This document shows, piece after piece, positions 15,345-25,069 of a stretch of DNA of 64,000 nt. Below the pieces are notes generated by a model. The model was not told the DNA's origin, searched no databases, and was given only the letters and a program-made list of their open reading frames with translations. The translations under genes and the position numbers were made by a program. Positions within the stretch are counted from its first letter, which is position 1; each line of letters begins with the position of its first letter. Source of the DNA: Bacillota bacterium (GTDB lineage: Bacteria; Bacillota; Clostridia; Christensenellales; CAG-138); contig JAEXEN010000016.1 of assembly GCA_023400985.1 (NCBI GenBank), positions 1 through 64,000 of the forward strand, given 5' to 3'.

Positions 15345-16215
15345 AGCGATGTTTCCTCATTTCGATCAATTCTTTTGTAAGCTCGCAGTAGCGCTCATAC
15401 CTGCCGCGCGAAAGCCCATTCGTATCGAGCAGACTCTTCACGGCGCAGTCGGGCTCCGTGATGTGCAAACACGCGGTAAAATAGCATTCCCCGGCGTGTT
15501 CTTTCATCTCGGGGTAAAAAAGGCACAGCTCAGCCGGTTCAAGCTCGCTCATCTCAAGGAGGCTGAACCCCGGCGTGTCCGCCACGGCGCCGCCGTAGGC
15601 GGGCACAAGTTCGGCATGGCGGGTGGTGTGCCTTCCCCGCTCGGTCTTTTTTGAAAGATCGCCCACCGGAAGCGCAAGCTCGGGCAAAAGCGCGTTGAGA
15701 AGCGATGTCTTTCCCACCGCCGATTGGCCGGTAAAGCAGGATACCTTGTTAAAAAGCGCATTCTTAAGCGCGTCGAGCCCGTCGCCCTCGTGCGCGGAAG
15801 CGACGATCAGCCGGTAGCCCGTAGGCGCGTACTGGGCGCATATATCCTCTAAAAGCGTCTCATCGCGCTCGTCGCATTTGTTGAGCACGAGAATGGGCGT
15901 AACGCCGCGCCGCTCGCAGTCGAGAAGCAGCCTGTCTGTCAAAAGAAGGTCGGGCTTGGGGGCCGACGCCGCCATCACGATCACGAGCTGGTCCACGTTT
16001 ACCACGGCGGGCCGCGTAAACGCGTTTTTTCGCGGCAGGATCGCGAGCATGTAGCCCTCCCGCTCGGCCGATATCTCAAATTCCACGCGGTCGCCCGGCA
16101 AAGGCGTTACCTTATCCACGCGAAATTTTCCCCGCGCCTTGCAGGTGTAGGCGGTTCCGTCGTCACATAGGACGGTATAAAAGCTTCCGACGCCTTTTAA
16201 AATGGTGCCCTGCAA
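15337..16215 (-). CDS. rsgA: Ribosome small-subunit-dependent GTPase A
   Basis: This 292-residue circularly permuted GTPase has an N-terminal OB fold (to about 65), then the G4 motif LNKCD, G1 GQSAVGKTSL and G3 DTPGF. A C-terminal zinc site (CYFTACLHITEPDCAVK) follows. It assists late 30S subunit maturation. I chose the TTG at 16215 because GGGGGAG lies 6 bases upstream and the length then fits the family. A longer frame would run 65 residues further into prkC. It sits between prkC and rpe, as in other Firmicutes. Confidence 0.95.
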   Translation of the reverse strand: MQGTILKGVGSFYTVLCDDGTAYTCKARGKFRVDKVTPLPGDRVEFEISAEREGYMLAILPRKNAFTRPAVVNVDQLVIVMAASAPKPDLLLTDRLLLDCERRGVTPILVLNKCDERDETLLEDICAQYAPTGYRLIVASAHEGDGLDALKNALFNKVSCFTGQSAVGKTSLLNALLPELALPVGDLSKKTERGRHTTRHAELVPAYGGAVADTPGFSLLEMSELEPAELCLFYPEMKEHAGECYFTACLHITEPDCAVKSLLDTNGLSRGRYERYCELTKELIEMRKHRYD

Positions 16216-16240
16216 TGATTGCTCCCCCAATGAAATCGCC

Positions 16241-18094
16241 TCATGAACTCTTCCTCGTAAATACCGCCGTGCTCTCGTGCACTTTAACGCCGTTGAGATA
16301 AACCGTATACGTGAATTCGCCTTCCACCTGCAAATATCCCGTGAAGGATACGGGCTGTTTTGCGCCGACGGGCAGCACCCCCTCGTACAGCACAGCCTCG
16401 AGGCCTTCACTTAGCTCCACCGTGACCACCACGGTCTGCTCCGCGCCCGTCACATCCACGTTATCGGCGATATCCGCGGAACAGTCTCCGAGCACGCTGC
16501 GGTAGACCCAAAGCTCCACGAGCCCTGAAGGGCTTGCATCCATTGCTGCGGCAGGGTTTTGCTTGAAGACAGTCTCCGCTTTCTCGCCGGACACAGGCGC
16601 CGCGAACCTGAGCCAAATATGGCTGAACCCGTCGTCATGGAGCGCGTTGAGCGCCTTATTGAGCGTAGTGCCCGTAACATTGGGCATTTCAAGAGGCACC
16701 TGCCCCGGCATGCCGCTCACCTCCAGGTCCACCGTATCGTTTTTCAAAAGCTCTGTGCCTTCCGGCGGGTTCTGCCCCACCACTTCTCCGTCGGGCCGGT
16801 CGCTTTCTACGTATTCTACGTTTCCCACCTTGAGCGATTGCTCCTCGATCTCTACGGTAGCGGCCGGTAGCGTCAGCCCGAGGGCATTTGGCACAACGGC
16901 GCGGTCATTTCCGGAACTGACGACCACGTTGATGACGTCGCCCGGCTTGCCGCGCGTACCGCTTAAGGGGTCTTGGCTGATGACAACGCCTTCCTGATAC
17001 TGCGTGCTCGTCTGATAGCCCTGCACGAAAATCTCAAAGCCGCGGAGCTTGGCAAGCTCTTCGGCATCCTCGAGCTTTTTCGCCTCGACCGTGGGGATCA
17101 CATAATCGTCTGCGCCGGGCTTGCCGCTGTCGCCCCATGCGCGGATGATGAAAAACAGCGCCGCAAAAAGCCCTATGACGACGAACGTCATGAGCGCGAT
17201 GTTCAGTATCCCGTAGCGGCGGCTAAGCCGCCCCTCCTTATCCCTGCGCCTGATGCGCGCGAATTTGCCGTGCGGCTCCCGAAGCGCGCGCTGTAAGTCC
17301 GCGCGCATTTCCGCCGCGCTGTGGTAGCGCATGGAGGGTTTTTTGCTGGTTGCCTTCACGATAATATCCGAAAGTGCGCGCGGAATTTTCGGGTCCGCCT
17401 CCATGGGCGGGGTGATCTCCTCGTGGAGGTGCTTTAAAGCGATGGCCACGGAGTTTTCCCCCGCGAAGGGCACCTCCCCCAAAAGCATTTCATAAAGCAT
17501 GATGCCGCAGGAATAAATATCGCTTTCGGCGGTGACCTCGTCGCCTCTCGCCTGCTCGGGCGACAAATAGTGGACGGAGCCTATCACATTGGTGCCGGCA
17601 AACGTGCGCGTGGTGGAAGCCACGTCCCGCGCGATGCCGAAATCCGCAAGCTTCGCCCGGCCGCTCGGGGTGATGATGACGTTTTGAGGCTTTACGTCGC
17701 GGTGGATGATGCCGCGCTCATGCGCGTGGGAAAGCGCGCTCAGCACCTGCGAGGCCACGCTCACCGCCACGCGCGGGGAAAGCGCGCCCTCGCGCTCGAG
17801 TATCTCCTTGACGGTGCTGCCTTCCACGTATTCGAGCACGATGTAGGGAACGCCGTCGTCCTCGCCCACGTCGTAGGATTTCACAATGTTCTCGTGAGAA
17901 AGCGACAGCACCGCCTGCGCCTCGCGCTCGAAGCGCCTCAAAAAGTCCGCATCCTCGAGGTGCTCGTCCTTGAGCATTTTGACCGCTACGACTTTGTTTG
18001 TCTTTTGGTCTATCGTCTTATAAACATTCGCCATGCCGCCGGAGCCGACGAGCTCTAAGAGGCGGTATCTGCCGGAAAGTATGGTATCCGACAT
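16241..18094 (-). CDS. prkC: Serine/threonine protein kinase with PASTA domains (PrkC/Stk1)
   Basis: This 617-residue membrane kinase has a cytoplasmic Hanks-type kinase domain (about 10-270) with the glycine loop GSGGMANVY, the lysine in VAVKML, HRDVKPQN and DFGIA. A basic juxtamembrane stretch and one transmembrane helix at about 298-318 follow. Outside the cell there are about three PASTA repeats (roughly 327-395, 396-462 and 463-535) and a C-terminal beta-rich domain. PASTA domains sense muropeptides or lipid II, so the kinase links wall state to growth and sporulation or germination. It is followed by rsgA and preceded by its phosphatase, 1 base apart. Confidence 0.97.
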   Translation of the reverse strand: MSDTILSGRYRLLELVGSGGMANVYKTIDQKTNKVVAVKMLKDEHLEDADFLRRFEREAQAVLSLSHENIVKSYDVGEDDGVPYIVLEYVEGSTVKEILEREGALSPRVAVSVASQVLSALSHAHERGIIHRDVKPQNVIITPSGRAKLADFGIARDVASTTRTFAGTNVIGSVHYLSPEQARGDEVTAESDIYSCGIMLYEMLLGEVPFAGENSVAIALKHLHEEITPPMEADPKIPRALSDIIVKATSKKPSMRYHSAAEMRADLQRALREPHGKFARIRRRDKEGRLSRRYGILNIALMTFVVIGLFAALFFIIRAWGDSGKPGADDYVIPTVEAKKLEDAEELAKLRGFEIFVQGYQTSTQYQEGVVISQDPLSGTRGKPGDVINVVVSSGNDRAVVPNALGLTLPAATVEIEEQSLKVGNVEYVESDRPDGEVVGQNPPEGTELLKNDTVDLEVSGMPGQVPLEMPNVTGTTLNKALNALHDDGFSHIWLRFAAPVSGEKAETVFKQNPAAAMDASPSGLVELWVYRSVLGDCSADIADNVDVTGAEQTVVVTVELSEGLEAVLYEGVLPVGAKQPVSFTGYLQVEGEFTYTVYLNGVKVHESTAVFTRKSS

Positions 18095-18820
18095 TTAGAG
18101 CACCTCCTTGTTTTTTACGAGGATGACGCTGATGTTATCGGCGGAGCCGCCGTAAAGCGCATCCTCCACGAGCATATCGCAGGCGGATGGAAGATCGTCG
18201 TCCGCATCGCACAGCACGCGCGCCATCTCGCGGTCGTCGAGCGAGCCGTAAAGTCCGTCGGAACAGATAAGAAGCGTATCGCCACGCTCCCATTCGCGCT
18301 TGAAGATATCGATCTTCTCATCCTCCCGCGTGCCGAGCGCGCGGGTGATGATATTTCGCCGCGGATGCACGGCGGCCTGCTCGGGCGTGATCTCCCCCGC
18401 CGCCACAAGCTCCGCCACATACGAGTGGTCGCGCGTGACCTGCGTCAGCACCCCGTCGTGCAGGTGGTAAAGCCTGCTGTCGCCCACGTTGGCGACCACG
18501 TATTTGGTCTGGAACACGAGTACGGCGACCATGGTGGTGCCCATGCCACGGCAGTTCCTGTCGCTGCTGGCGTATTCTAAAACCGCGCGGTTGGCCGCAT
18601 TGAGAGCGTTCAACAGAAGCGTGTCCGGCGTGGCCACGCCTCCCTTTCGCATCTCCGCTTCCACCACCGAAGTCGCGAGCCGGCTCGCCACGCTCCCCGC
18701 GTTATGGCCGCCCATGCCGTCGGCCACGATAAAAAGGGAAAGCTCGCCGCGCGAGGGTACAAACAAGCTGTCCTCGTTTTGATAGCGCTTCCCCGTTTCC
18801 GACCTTGAGGCGTAAATCAA
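18095..18820 (-). CDS. stp: PP2C-family protein phosphatase (PrpC/Stp1)
   Basis: This phosphatase of about 241 residues has the PPM metal-binding motifs: NEDS at the start, VADGMGGHNAG at about 36-46, GDSRLYHL, DHSY and a late ADNIS. It removes phosphates placed by the partner kinase encoded directly downstream. I chose the TTG at 18820 because GGGGGAAAG lies just upstream, the product then starts like other family members, and its TTGA overlaps the rlmN stop. A longer reading into rlmN has no ribosome binding site. Confidence 0.95.
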   Translation of the reverse strand: MIYASRSETGKRYQNEDSLFVPSRGELSLFIVADGMGGHNAGSVASRLATSVVEAEMRKGGVATPDTLLLNALNAANRAVLEYASSDRNCRGMGTTMVAVLVFQTKYVVANVGDSRLYHLHDGVLTQVTRDHSYVAELVAAGEITPEQAAVHPRRNIITRALGTREDEKIDIFKREWERGDTLLICSDGLYGSLDDREMARVLCDADDDLPSACDMLVEDALYGGSADNISVILVKNKEVL

Positions 18821-19902
18821 GCGTCTTTCCCCCTTTCGTCTCTTTCCTTCGCTTCGGTGATGCTTTTGAGCGCGCGCCGCCGTAACTGGCCGCACGCGCC
18901 TTCGATATCCGTACCCATCTCGCGGCGCACCGTCGCCGATATGCCTCTATTCATAAGCCATGCGGCAAAAACTTGGGCGTGCTCGCGCGTTACCCCGTTG
19001 AGCCCGCGCTCCAAAACAGGATTTAGCGGGATGAGGTTCACATGGCAGTTTATGCCCCGAAGCCTATCCGAAAGCTCGTCCGCATGCTCGCGCGCATCGT
19101 TCAACCCGCCGATGAGCGCGTATTCGAAGACCACGCGCCGGCCCGTCTTTTCCGCGTAGGCGTTTGCCGCCTGTAAAAGCTGCTCCATGGGATAGCGTCG
19201 GTTAACGGGCATGATCCGGTCGCGAATAGAATCGTTTGGCGCGTGGAGCGACACGCTCAATGTCACATGCGGCGCTTCCTCCGTGAAGCGGTAAATTTCC
19301 GGCACCAGACCGCAGGTTGACAGCGATATGTTGCGGGGGCTGATGTTCATGCCGTTTTTATCGCTCACGAGGCGCAGAAATTTCACCACGTTCCCGTAGT
19401 TGTCGAGCGGCTCGCCGCTCCCCATGAGCACCACGTTGGTGATCGCGCGCTCATGCTCCTTATCGTGGCCCTCGTCGCGCTCCACCACGCTCAAAAAACC
19501 GAGCATCTCGCCCGCCGTGAGGTTCCTTACGCAGCCCTCGAGGGTGGAGGCGCAAAACGCGCAGCCCATTTTGCAGCCCACTTGCGTAGAGATGCAAAGC
19601 GTGTTGCCGTAACGGTACCGCATCAAAACGCCCTCGACGAGGTTTTGATCCTCGAGCGCGAACAGATATTTTACCGTGCCGTCCTTCGCCGATATACGCT
19701 TATCGTATAAGATGGCGGAGTCGAATGTCAAGGTTTGGAGCTTTTCACGCAAGGCCTTGGGCAGGTTTGTCATTTCAGCCGGCCGCGCGCCCCGGGAAAG
19801 CCATGAAAACACCTGTTTGGCGCGGAACTTGGGCTCGCCGAAGCTTATAATTAAGGTTTCGAGCTCCTCTATGCTCATGGAGCAAAGCCCGTCAACGCCC
19901 AT
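18817..19902 (-). CDS. rlmN: 23S rRNA (adenine2503-C2)-methyltransferase
   Basis: This 361-residue radical-SAM enzyme has the CxxxCxxC motif in GCKMGCAFCAS at about 119-129. LMGSGEPLDNYGNV, SLHAPND and a conserved late cysteine in GACGQL (the methyl carrier) are all present. It methylates A2503 of 23S rRNA and, in some bacteria, A37 of certain tRNAs. It overlaps rsmB by 11 bases and the phosphatase gene by 4 bases. I see no Cfr-like feature; order and context fit rlmN. Confidence 0.96.
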   Translation of the reverse strand: MGVDGLCSMSIEELETLIISFGEPKFRAKQVFSWLSRGARPAEMTNLPKALREKLQTLTFDSAILYDKRISAKDGTVKYLFALEDQNLVEGVLMRYRYGNTLCISTQVGCKMGCAFCASTLEGCVRNLTAGEMLGFLSVVERDEGHDKEHERAITNVVLMGSGEPLDNYGNVVKFLRLVSDKNGMNISPRNISLSTCGLVPEIYRFTEEAPHVTLSVSLHAPNDSIRDRIMPVNRRYPMEQLLQAANAYAEKTGRRVVFEYALIGGLNDAREHADELSDRLRGINCHVNLIPLNPVLERGLNGVTREHAQVFAAWLMNRGISATVRREMGTDIEGACGQLRRRALKSITEAKERDERGKDA

Positions 19903-21199
19903 GTTTCACCATCCTCGCCACGAAAAAGCCTTCCGCCCCGTCGAGATGCGGGAAAAATTGGAGCATGCCGCCTTTTGCGCGCTCTTTTAAGCGCTCCGGC
20001 ACATAGGGAACGAGGCTCGAAAGCGAAAATTCGCCGTGCTCCTTCAAAAACGCCTCGATCTGCGCCGAATTTTCCGCGTGCGAAACGGTGCAGGTGGAGT
20101 AAACGAGCGTACCGTTTGGCTTCACATAGCGCGAGCAGGCCGAAAGTATGCTTCTTTGAAGCGCCGCAAGCCGTTCTACGGCCGCTTCGTCCTTATTCTT
20201 TTTGGCATCGGGTTTGCCCCAAAGGCCTAAACCGGAACAAGGCGCATCCACGAGCACGGCGTCCATCTTCTCAAGGAGCGTTTCGTCCAAAACCGATGCG
20301 TCGCGCACGGTGGCTTTCGCGTTTTGCACATGGAGCCTTGAAAGCGTTTTTTCCGTAAGCGCCACGCGGTGCGGGTGGATATCCCACGCCGTAACAGAGC
20401 CGCTCCCTTTCATATTGGAGCTTATAAAGGCGGTCTTACCGCCCGGGGCGGCGCATGCGTCAAACACATTTTGGCCTTCCTTCACATCGAGCGCAAGGCA
20501 GGCGAGCATGGCTCCCTGGCTTTGCACCGCGACCTTTCCCGAAAGGAAAGGCCCAAATTGGGTCACGTCGAGCCCGCGCTCCAAGCAAAACGCGGCGTTC
20601 ACGATCTTCCCGCGTGAAAACGCCAGGCCCCGTTTGTCGAGATCTTGTTGAAGCTCGTCCTCCGTATACGGATACTGCGCGCGAAGCGTAACGCCCCTGC
20701 CGCGGTAGGTGAGCATATCCTTGGTAAACGCCTCGCCGTAAAGGCCGATGTATTCCTGCACCAGAAACAGCGGAAAGCTGAATTCTACGCTCAACCGCGC
20801 CGCAGGGTCGTCCGGCAGTTCCAGAGGATCGTCCTTTGCGCGGCAGACGCTCCGCATCACGGCATTCACATAGCCGCTCAGCGGCCCTTTGCCGATCTCA
20901 CGAGCAAGCTTCACGCTCTCGTCGCAGGCCGCGCTTTCGGGAACGCCCATAAACAGTGTCTGACAAACGCCCATGCGCAAGATGCCGCGTATGGAGGCAT
21001 GCAGCCTGCCCCGCGCGTGGGTTTGAAGGATGTGGTCGATGTAATTGAGCCTGTCGAGCACCGTGTAAACGAGCGCGCTCACCCATTTCGCGTCGCGCTC
21101 GTCCATGCCTGAAAGCGCCTCCTTGAGGCGGAGGTTGGCATACGCGCCGCGGTCGGTGATATCCATCAGCGCCTCAAGCGCCTTGCGCCGCACGCTCAT
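19892..21199 (-). CDS. rsmB: 16S rRNA (cytosine967-C5)-methyltransferase
   Basis: This 435-residue protein has an N-terminal NusB-like RNA-binding domain (about 1-140) followed by a SAM-dependent methyltransferase. The methyltransferase carries DACAAPGGKT at about 250, VDAPCSGLG with one catalytic cysteine, and STCTV with the other. It modifies C967 of 16S rRNA. It overlaps fmt by 4 bases in the conserved fmt-rsmB order. Confidence 0.96.
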   Translation of the reverse strand: MSVRRKALEALMDITDRGAYANLRLKEALSGMDERDAKWVSALVYTVLDRLNYIDHILQTHARGRLHASIRGILRMGVCQTLFMGVPESAACDESVKLAREIGKGPLSGYVNAVMRSVCRAKDDPLELPDDPAARLSVEFSFPLFLVQEYIGLYGEAFTKDMLTYRGRGVTLRAQYPYTEDELQQDLDKRGLAFSRGKIVNAAFCLERGLDVTQFGPFLSGKVAVQSQGAMLACLALDVKEGQNVFDACAAPGGKTAFISSNMKGSGSVTAWDIHPHRVALTEKTLSRLHVQNAKATVRDASVLDETLLEKMDAVLVDAPCSGLGLWGKPDAKKNKDEAAVERLAALQRSILSACSRYVKPNGTLVYSTCTVSHAENSAQIEAFLKEHGEFSLSSLVPYVPERLKERAKGGMLQFFPHLDGAEGFFVARMVKHGR

Positions 21200-22116
21200 T
21201 GAAAAGCCTTTCCGGTAAGCGAACGCCCGCGCAGTGCCGCTTCGGCGGCCATGCGCTTGCCGCCCGCGAATTGAAGCTCCAGTATCTCGATACGCTCATC
21301 CGCCGCGTTCACAAAAAGCCTTTCGTTTTCCGCAACGCACGTACCCGCGGTATCGCTTGCTTTTGACCCTGTGAGGCGGGTCTTGTGCAGTTTTACCGTT
21401 TCGTCCTCCCAAAAAGCATACGCCCCCGGCCATGGCGTAACGCCGCGCACAAGGTCGTGCACTTCTTTGGCGGACCTTGTGAAATCCACCTTCCCATGCT
21501 CCTTTTTGAGCATCGGGCACTTGGTAGCCTCCGCCTCGTTCTGCTTCTCACGCTCGAGCGTGCCGCCTTGGAGTTTTTCGATCGTTTCTTTCAGAAGCTC
21601 CGCGCCTACAATGGACAACCGCTCCATTAGCTCGCCGCCGGTCTCCTCGGAGCCTATTTCCACCGCCCGCTTCAAGAGCATGTCCCCCGTATCGAGGCCG
21701 ACGTCCGTGAGCATGGTGGTGACGCCCGTCACCGTTTCGCCGTTGATGACCGCCCATTGCACGGGCGCCGCGCCGCGGTATTTGGGCAAAAGGCTCCCGT
21801 GTACGTTGATACAGCCGTACCGCGGTATATCGAGATTTTCCTTTGACAATATCTGCCCGAAAGCCGCCGTCACCATGAGGTCGGGCGCGAATGCCCTAAG
21901 CGCCGCCACACCCTCCGGCATGCGTATTTTTTCGAATTGATAAACGGGAAGCCCGCAATTTACCGCGAGTACCTTCGTCGGCGGCGGGGTCAATTCGCCG
22001 TGCCTTCCCTTGGGCCTGTCCGGCTGGGTGAACAGCGCAACCTCATGCCCCGCATCGACGAGCATCTGTAAAGACGGCAGCGCAAATTCGGGCGTACCCA
22101 AAAAGGCGATCCTCAT
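21196..22116 (-). CDS. fmt: Methionyl-tRNA formyltransferase
   Basis: This 306-residue enzyme begins MRIAFLGTPEFALPSL and has the catalytic region NVHGSLLPKYRGAAPVQWA at about 108-126 with Asn, His and the later Asp of TDVGLDTGDML. A C-terminal OB-like tRNA-binding domain follows. It formylates initiator Met-tRNA. The start codon overlaps the def stop, coupling it to the deformylase that removes the same formyl group. Confidence 0.97.
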   Translation of the reverse strand: MRIAFLGTPEFALPSLQMLVDAGHEVALFTQPDRPKGRHGELTPPPTKVLAVNCGLPVYQFEKIRMPEGVAALRAFAPDLMVTAAFGQILSKENLDIPRYGCINVHGSLLPKYRGAAPVQWAVINGETVTGVTTMLTDVGLDTGDMLLKRAVEIGSEETGGELMERLSIVGAELLKETIEKLQGGTLEREKQNEAEATKCPMLKKEHGKVDFTRSAKEVHDLVRGVTPWPGAYAFWEDETVKLHKTRLTGSKASDTAGTCVAENERLFVNAADERIEILELQFAGGKRMAAEAALRGRSLTGKAFQ

Positions 22117-22616
22117 GTATCCTTCTCCCCGCCGTTTTCTTCCTTTTCTTCGTCTTCTTTAAAGCCCTCGGGCGGTTCGGTGACGAGCTTTAGGTATACC
22201 TGACCGTTCAAGTGATCGAGCTCGTGCTGCACGGCGCGGGCAAAATAGCCCTCCGCGTCGTATTCCTTCCAAACGCCTTCGCGGTCCTGCGCGCGTACCT
22301 TCACGCGATACGGGCGTTCCACATAGCCGCGCTTGCCGGGGAAAGAGAGGCACCCTTCCATGCAACCTTCCTTTTCCTCGGACAACTCAAGTATTTCGGG
22401 GTTGATGAGCTCCACGAGCCCGTCGCCCGCGTCGATGACCACCGCGCGGCGCAAAATGCCGATCTGCGAGGCGGCAAGCCCCGCACCCTCCGCGTCGTAC
22501 ATGGTTTCGGCCATATCGTCCAGCAGCCGGTGCAGTTTAGAATCGAATTTATCGACCGGACGGCACACCTTATAGAGGCAGGGCGCGTCATCGGTGAATA
22601 TCGTACGTTTTGCCAT
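22113..22616 (-). CDS. def: Peptide deformylase
   Basis: This 167-residue metalloenzyme has all three motifs: GAGLAASQIGI at about 44-54, EGCLSFP at about 89-95 and QHELDHLNG at about 131-139. Cys91 and the two histidines of HELDH bind the metal. It removes formyl groups from new proteins. The C-terminus is an acidic Glu/Lys-rich tail of about 15 residues. It lies 143 bases downstream of priA; that gap holds GC-rich hairpins, including one at about 22719-22741. Confidence 0.97.
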   Translation of the reverse strand: MAKRTIFTDDAPCLYKVCRPVDKFDSKLHRLLDDMAETMYDAEGAGLAASQIGILRRAVVIDAGDGLVELINPEILELSEEKEGCMEGCLSFPGKRGYVERPYRVKVRAQDREGVWKEYDAEGYFARAVQHELDHLNGQVYLKLVTEPPEGFKEDEEKEENGGEKDT

Positions 22617-22759
22617 TGGCTTATTCCTCCATTGTTTCTGCTAATATTATATCCTTATACGGACGGCGTGAGCAAGTCCTCACCACCGCCGTATGACGTT
22701 ACCTCGGTGAAACAACGCGGCGGCATGTGGGCATGCCGCCCTACGGGTGAATGAATCCG
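22617..22759. other. Intercistronic hairpins between priA and def
   Basis: The 143-base gap holds GCGGCATG and CATGCCGC arms separated by TGGG (about 22721-22740) and an imperfect GGACGGCGTGAGC hairpin nearer def. No T-run follows, so the operon may read through. I see no gene here. Confidence 0.45.
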
Positions 22760-25036
22760 TTAAAACATATCTCCCGGATTCACTTCGATCGCGCTCATAC
22801 ACGGGTCGCGGTGCTCGTTGGCATAGGCATACACCGCGTTCACGGCCCCGCCGGCGTTTTTGGTGCGGGCAAGCTTGATGAGCGTTTGGAAGCGATACTG
22901 CGCAAGCTTGCGTTTGACGGGCGCGGCGGCGGAGATCAAAAGTAAAAGCTCTCTTTCACTGGCGCCTTGCGCCTTGTAGGCTTCTAAAATGGCTTCGCGC
23001 GCGCCCAAAGCAAATGCGTCGCACGCCTCGCGCGGCGTTTTCTCATCCTCCCCCATGAAAAGCGCGCGCAGAAACAGCGAGAACGGCGGAAACATGGAGG
23101 CGCGCCGCGCGGCGATCTCATATTGATAAAACGACTCGTAGTCGTGCCGCGCCGCGAGAAGGATCGCGGGGTGATCGGGGGTATAGGTCTGTATCACCAC
23201 GGTGCCGGGCTTTTGCGCGCGGCCTGCGCGGCCGGCCACCTGCGTAACAAGTTGGAAGGTCCTTTCGCAGCTCCGAAAATCCGGTATGTGGAGCGTCGCG
23301 TCCGCCGCGATGACGCCGACGGCGGTGACATTTGGCATGTCGAGGCCTTTTGCGACCATCTGCGTACCGATGAGCGCCTGCGCCTCGCCCCGCTCGAAGC
23401 GGCTCAAAAGCTCGTAATGCGCGTTTTTGGTGCGCGTGGTATCGGTATCCATGCGGAGCGTTTTGATTCCCGGGAAATATTTTAAGATCTGCTCCTCCAC
23501 CTGCTCGGTGCCGATGCCGAAATATTTCATATACGGTTTCCCGCATTGCGGGCAGCTTTGCGGCACGCGCGAGGCCTTGCCGCAATAATGGCATTTCAAA
23601 AGCCCGTCAGCCTTGTGGTAGGTCATGGAAACGTCGCAGTCGTCGCACTTCGCCACATAGCCGCAGCCGCGGCAGGAAACAAACGTGGAATAGCCCCTGC
23701 GGTTCATAAAAAGTATGGCCTGCTCGCCCGCCTCAAAACATTCCTTGAGTTTTGCGTGCAAAAGCGCGCTCAAAATGCTGTTGTTGCCGTTCATGAACTC
23801 CGCACGCATATCCACGATATCCACCTTGGGCATGGGCAGCTCGTTCACGCGCTCGTTGAGCTTCAATAGCGCATACCGTCCGTTTACGGCGCGGTGGTAG
23901 CTTTGCACGCTCGGCGTCGCACTCCCCAAAACGAGCGCCGCGCCATTTAGCTTGGAGCGTTTGGCGGCGACCTCGAGCGCGCTATAGCGCGGCGCGGTCT
24001 CGGACTGATACGAAGGCTCGTGCTCCTCGTCGACCACGATGAGCTTTATGTTTTGAAGCGGCGCGAACACGGCGCTTCTCGCGCCGACCACCACGTCCAC
24101 CTTGCCCAAACGTATGCGCCGCCACTCGTCATAGCGCTCGCCCGCGCTCAGCCGAGAATGAAGAAGCGCCACCCGCTCGCCAAAGCGCGCGCGGAAACGC
24201 TCCATCGCCTGCGGCGTGAGCGCGATCTCGGGCACGAGTACAATGGCCGTACCGCCCATGCCGATTACGCGTTTCACGGCGTGCATATAGACCTCGGTCT
24301 TGCCGCTCCCTGTGACGCCGTGCAGCAAAAACGTCTTTTCCCCTTGTTCAAGGCTCGCGGCAATGCTTTCATATGCGCTTTGCTGCGCGAAAGTAAGCGG
24401 AAGCTCCGTATCTGGCACGATGCTCTTTCCCTCAAAAGGGCTTCTGAATACCACCCGGCCCTGTTCATGGATGAATCCTTTTTCGCTTAAAGCATGGATG
24501 GCCGCGGGCGAATTGGGCACGAACGCGATGATATCCGCCGCGCTCATGGGCGTATCCGCACGGCATAAAAGCTCGAACACTTCAAACTGCTTGGGGGCCT
24601 TCGGCGTGCCGTCCGCCTTCAAAAGCGAGGCGCGCGCACGTTCCCTGTCGAGCCCTTCCGGTATTTCGAGCGTACGTATCTTCTTTTCTTTTATCCCGCC
24701 GCCGCGAAGCTGCGCGGGAATCATGAGCCTTAAAGCGTCCACCAAAAGGGAATGGTAGTTCGCCTTCATCCACGCGGCAAGCTCGAGCTGCTCCCCTGTG
24801 GCCACGCTGTAGGGTTCCAGCGTTTTCAGTATATTTTTGACGTGCAGTTTAGCGTCCTCGAGCGTGTCCGCCAGCTCCAGCACGAAGCCTTCCACGCGCT
24901 TGTTGCCTGCGCCGAACGGCACGAGCACGCGTTGGCCGGGTACGACGGAAATTTCCTCCGGCACAAAATAGGTGAACAGCCTGTCCACATTGGAATGGGC
25001 GATATCCACGATAACGCGCGCGTACAGACATCTCAC
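22760..25036 (-). CDS. priA: Primosomal replication protein N' (PriA helicase)
   Basis: This superfamily 2 helicase of about 755 residues has an N-terminal 3'-DNA-binding domain, Walker A GVTGSGKTEVY at about 240, VDEEHE as the DEEH box, and GSATPS. A four-cysteine-pair zinc region follows (CRGCGYVAKCDDC, CHYCGKA, CPQCG), then the C-terminal helicase motifs. It restarts stalled forks. The listed GTG overlaps the AAGGAGGTG ribosome binding site and is doubtful. The CTG three codons in (25027) has ideal 8-base spacing from that site and gives the usual PriA N-terminus. It is the first gene of the operon that ends at rpe. Confidence 0.96.
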   Translation of the reverse strand: MRCLYARVIVDIAHSNVDRLFTYFVPEEISVVPGQRVLVPFGAGNKRVEGFVLELADTLEDAKLHVKNILKTLEPYSVATGEQLELAAWMKANYHSLLVDALRLMIPAQLRGGGIKEKKIRTLEIPEGLDRERARASLLKADGTPKAPKQFEVFELLCRADTPMSAADIIAFVPNSPAAIHALSEKGFIHEQGRVVFRSPFEGKSIVPDTELPLTFAQQSAYESIAASLEQGEKTFLLHGVTGSGKTEVYMHAVKRVIGMGGTAIVLVPEIALTPQAMERFRARFGERVALLHSRLSAGERYDEWRRIRLGKVDVVVGARSAVFAPLQNIKLIVVDEEHEPSYQSETAPRYSALEVAAKRSKLNGAALVLGSATPSVQSYHRAVNGRYALLKLNERVNELPMPKVDIVDMRAEFMNGNNSILSALLHAKLKECFEAGEQAILFMNRRGYSTFVSCRGCGYVAKCDDCDVSMTYHKADGLLKCHYCGKASRVPQSCPQCGKPYMKYFGIGTEQVEEQILKYFPGIKTLRMDTDTTRTKNAHYELLSRFERGEAQALIGTQMVAKGLDMPNVTAVGVIAADATLHIPDFRSCERTFQLVTQVAGRAGRAQKPGTVVIQTYTPDHPAILLAARHDYESFYQYEIAARRASMFPPFSLFLRALFMGEDEKTPREACDAFALGAREAILEAYKAQGASERELLLLISAAAPVKRKLAQYRFQTLIKLARTKNAGGAVNAVYAYANEHRDPCMSAIEVNPGDMF

Positions 25037-25060
25037 CTCCTTGGAAGATACATCTTATAA

Positions 25061-25069
25061 ATTATACCA
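25061..25069 (-). promoter_or_regulatory. Extended -10 promoter of the priA operon
   Basis: On the minus strand TGGTATAAT gives a perfect -10 with an upstream TG. No convincing -35 box is seen. It lies about 25 bases before the ribosome binding site of priA. The remainder of 25070-25331 contains no gene I can support. Confidence 0.55.

Noticed and set aside
15337..16410. A 357-residue RsgA with an N-terminal extension.
   Set aside because: The extension overlaps the end of prkC; the TTG at 16215 with GGGGGAG gives the normal length.
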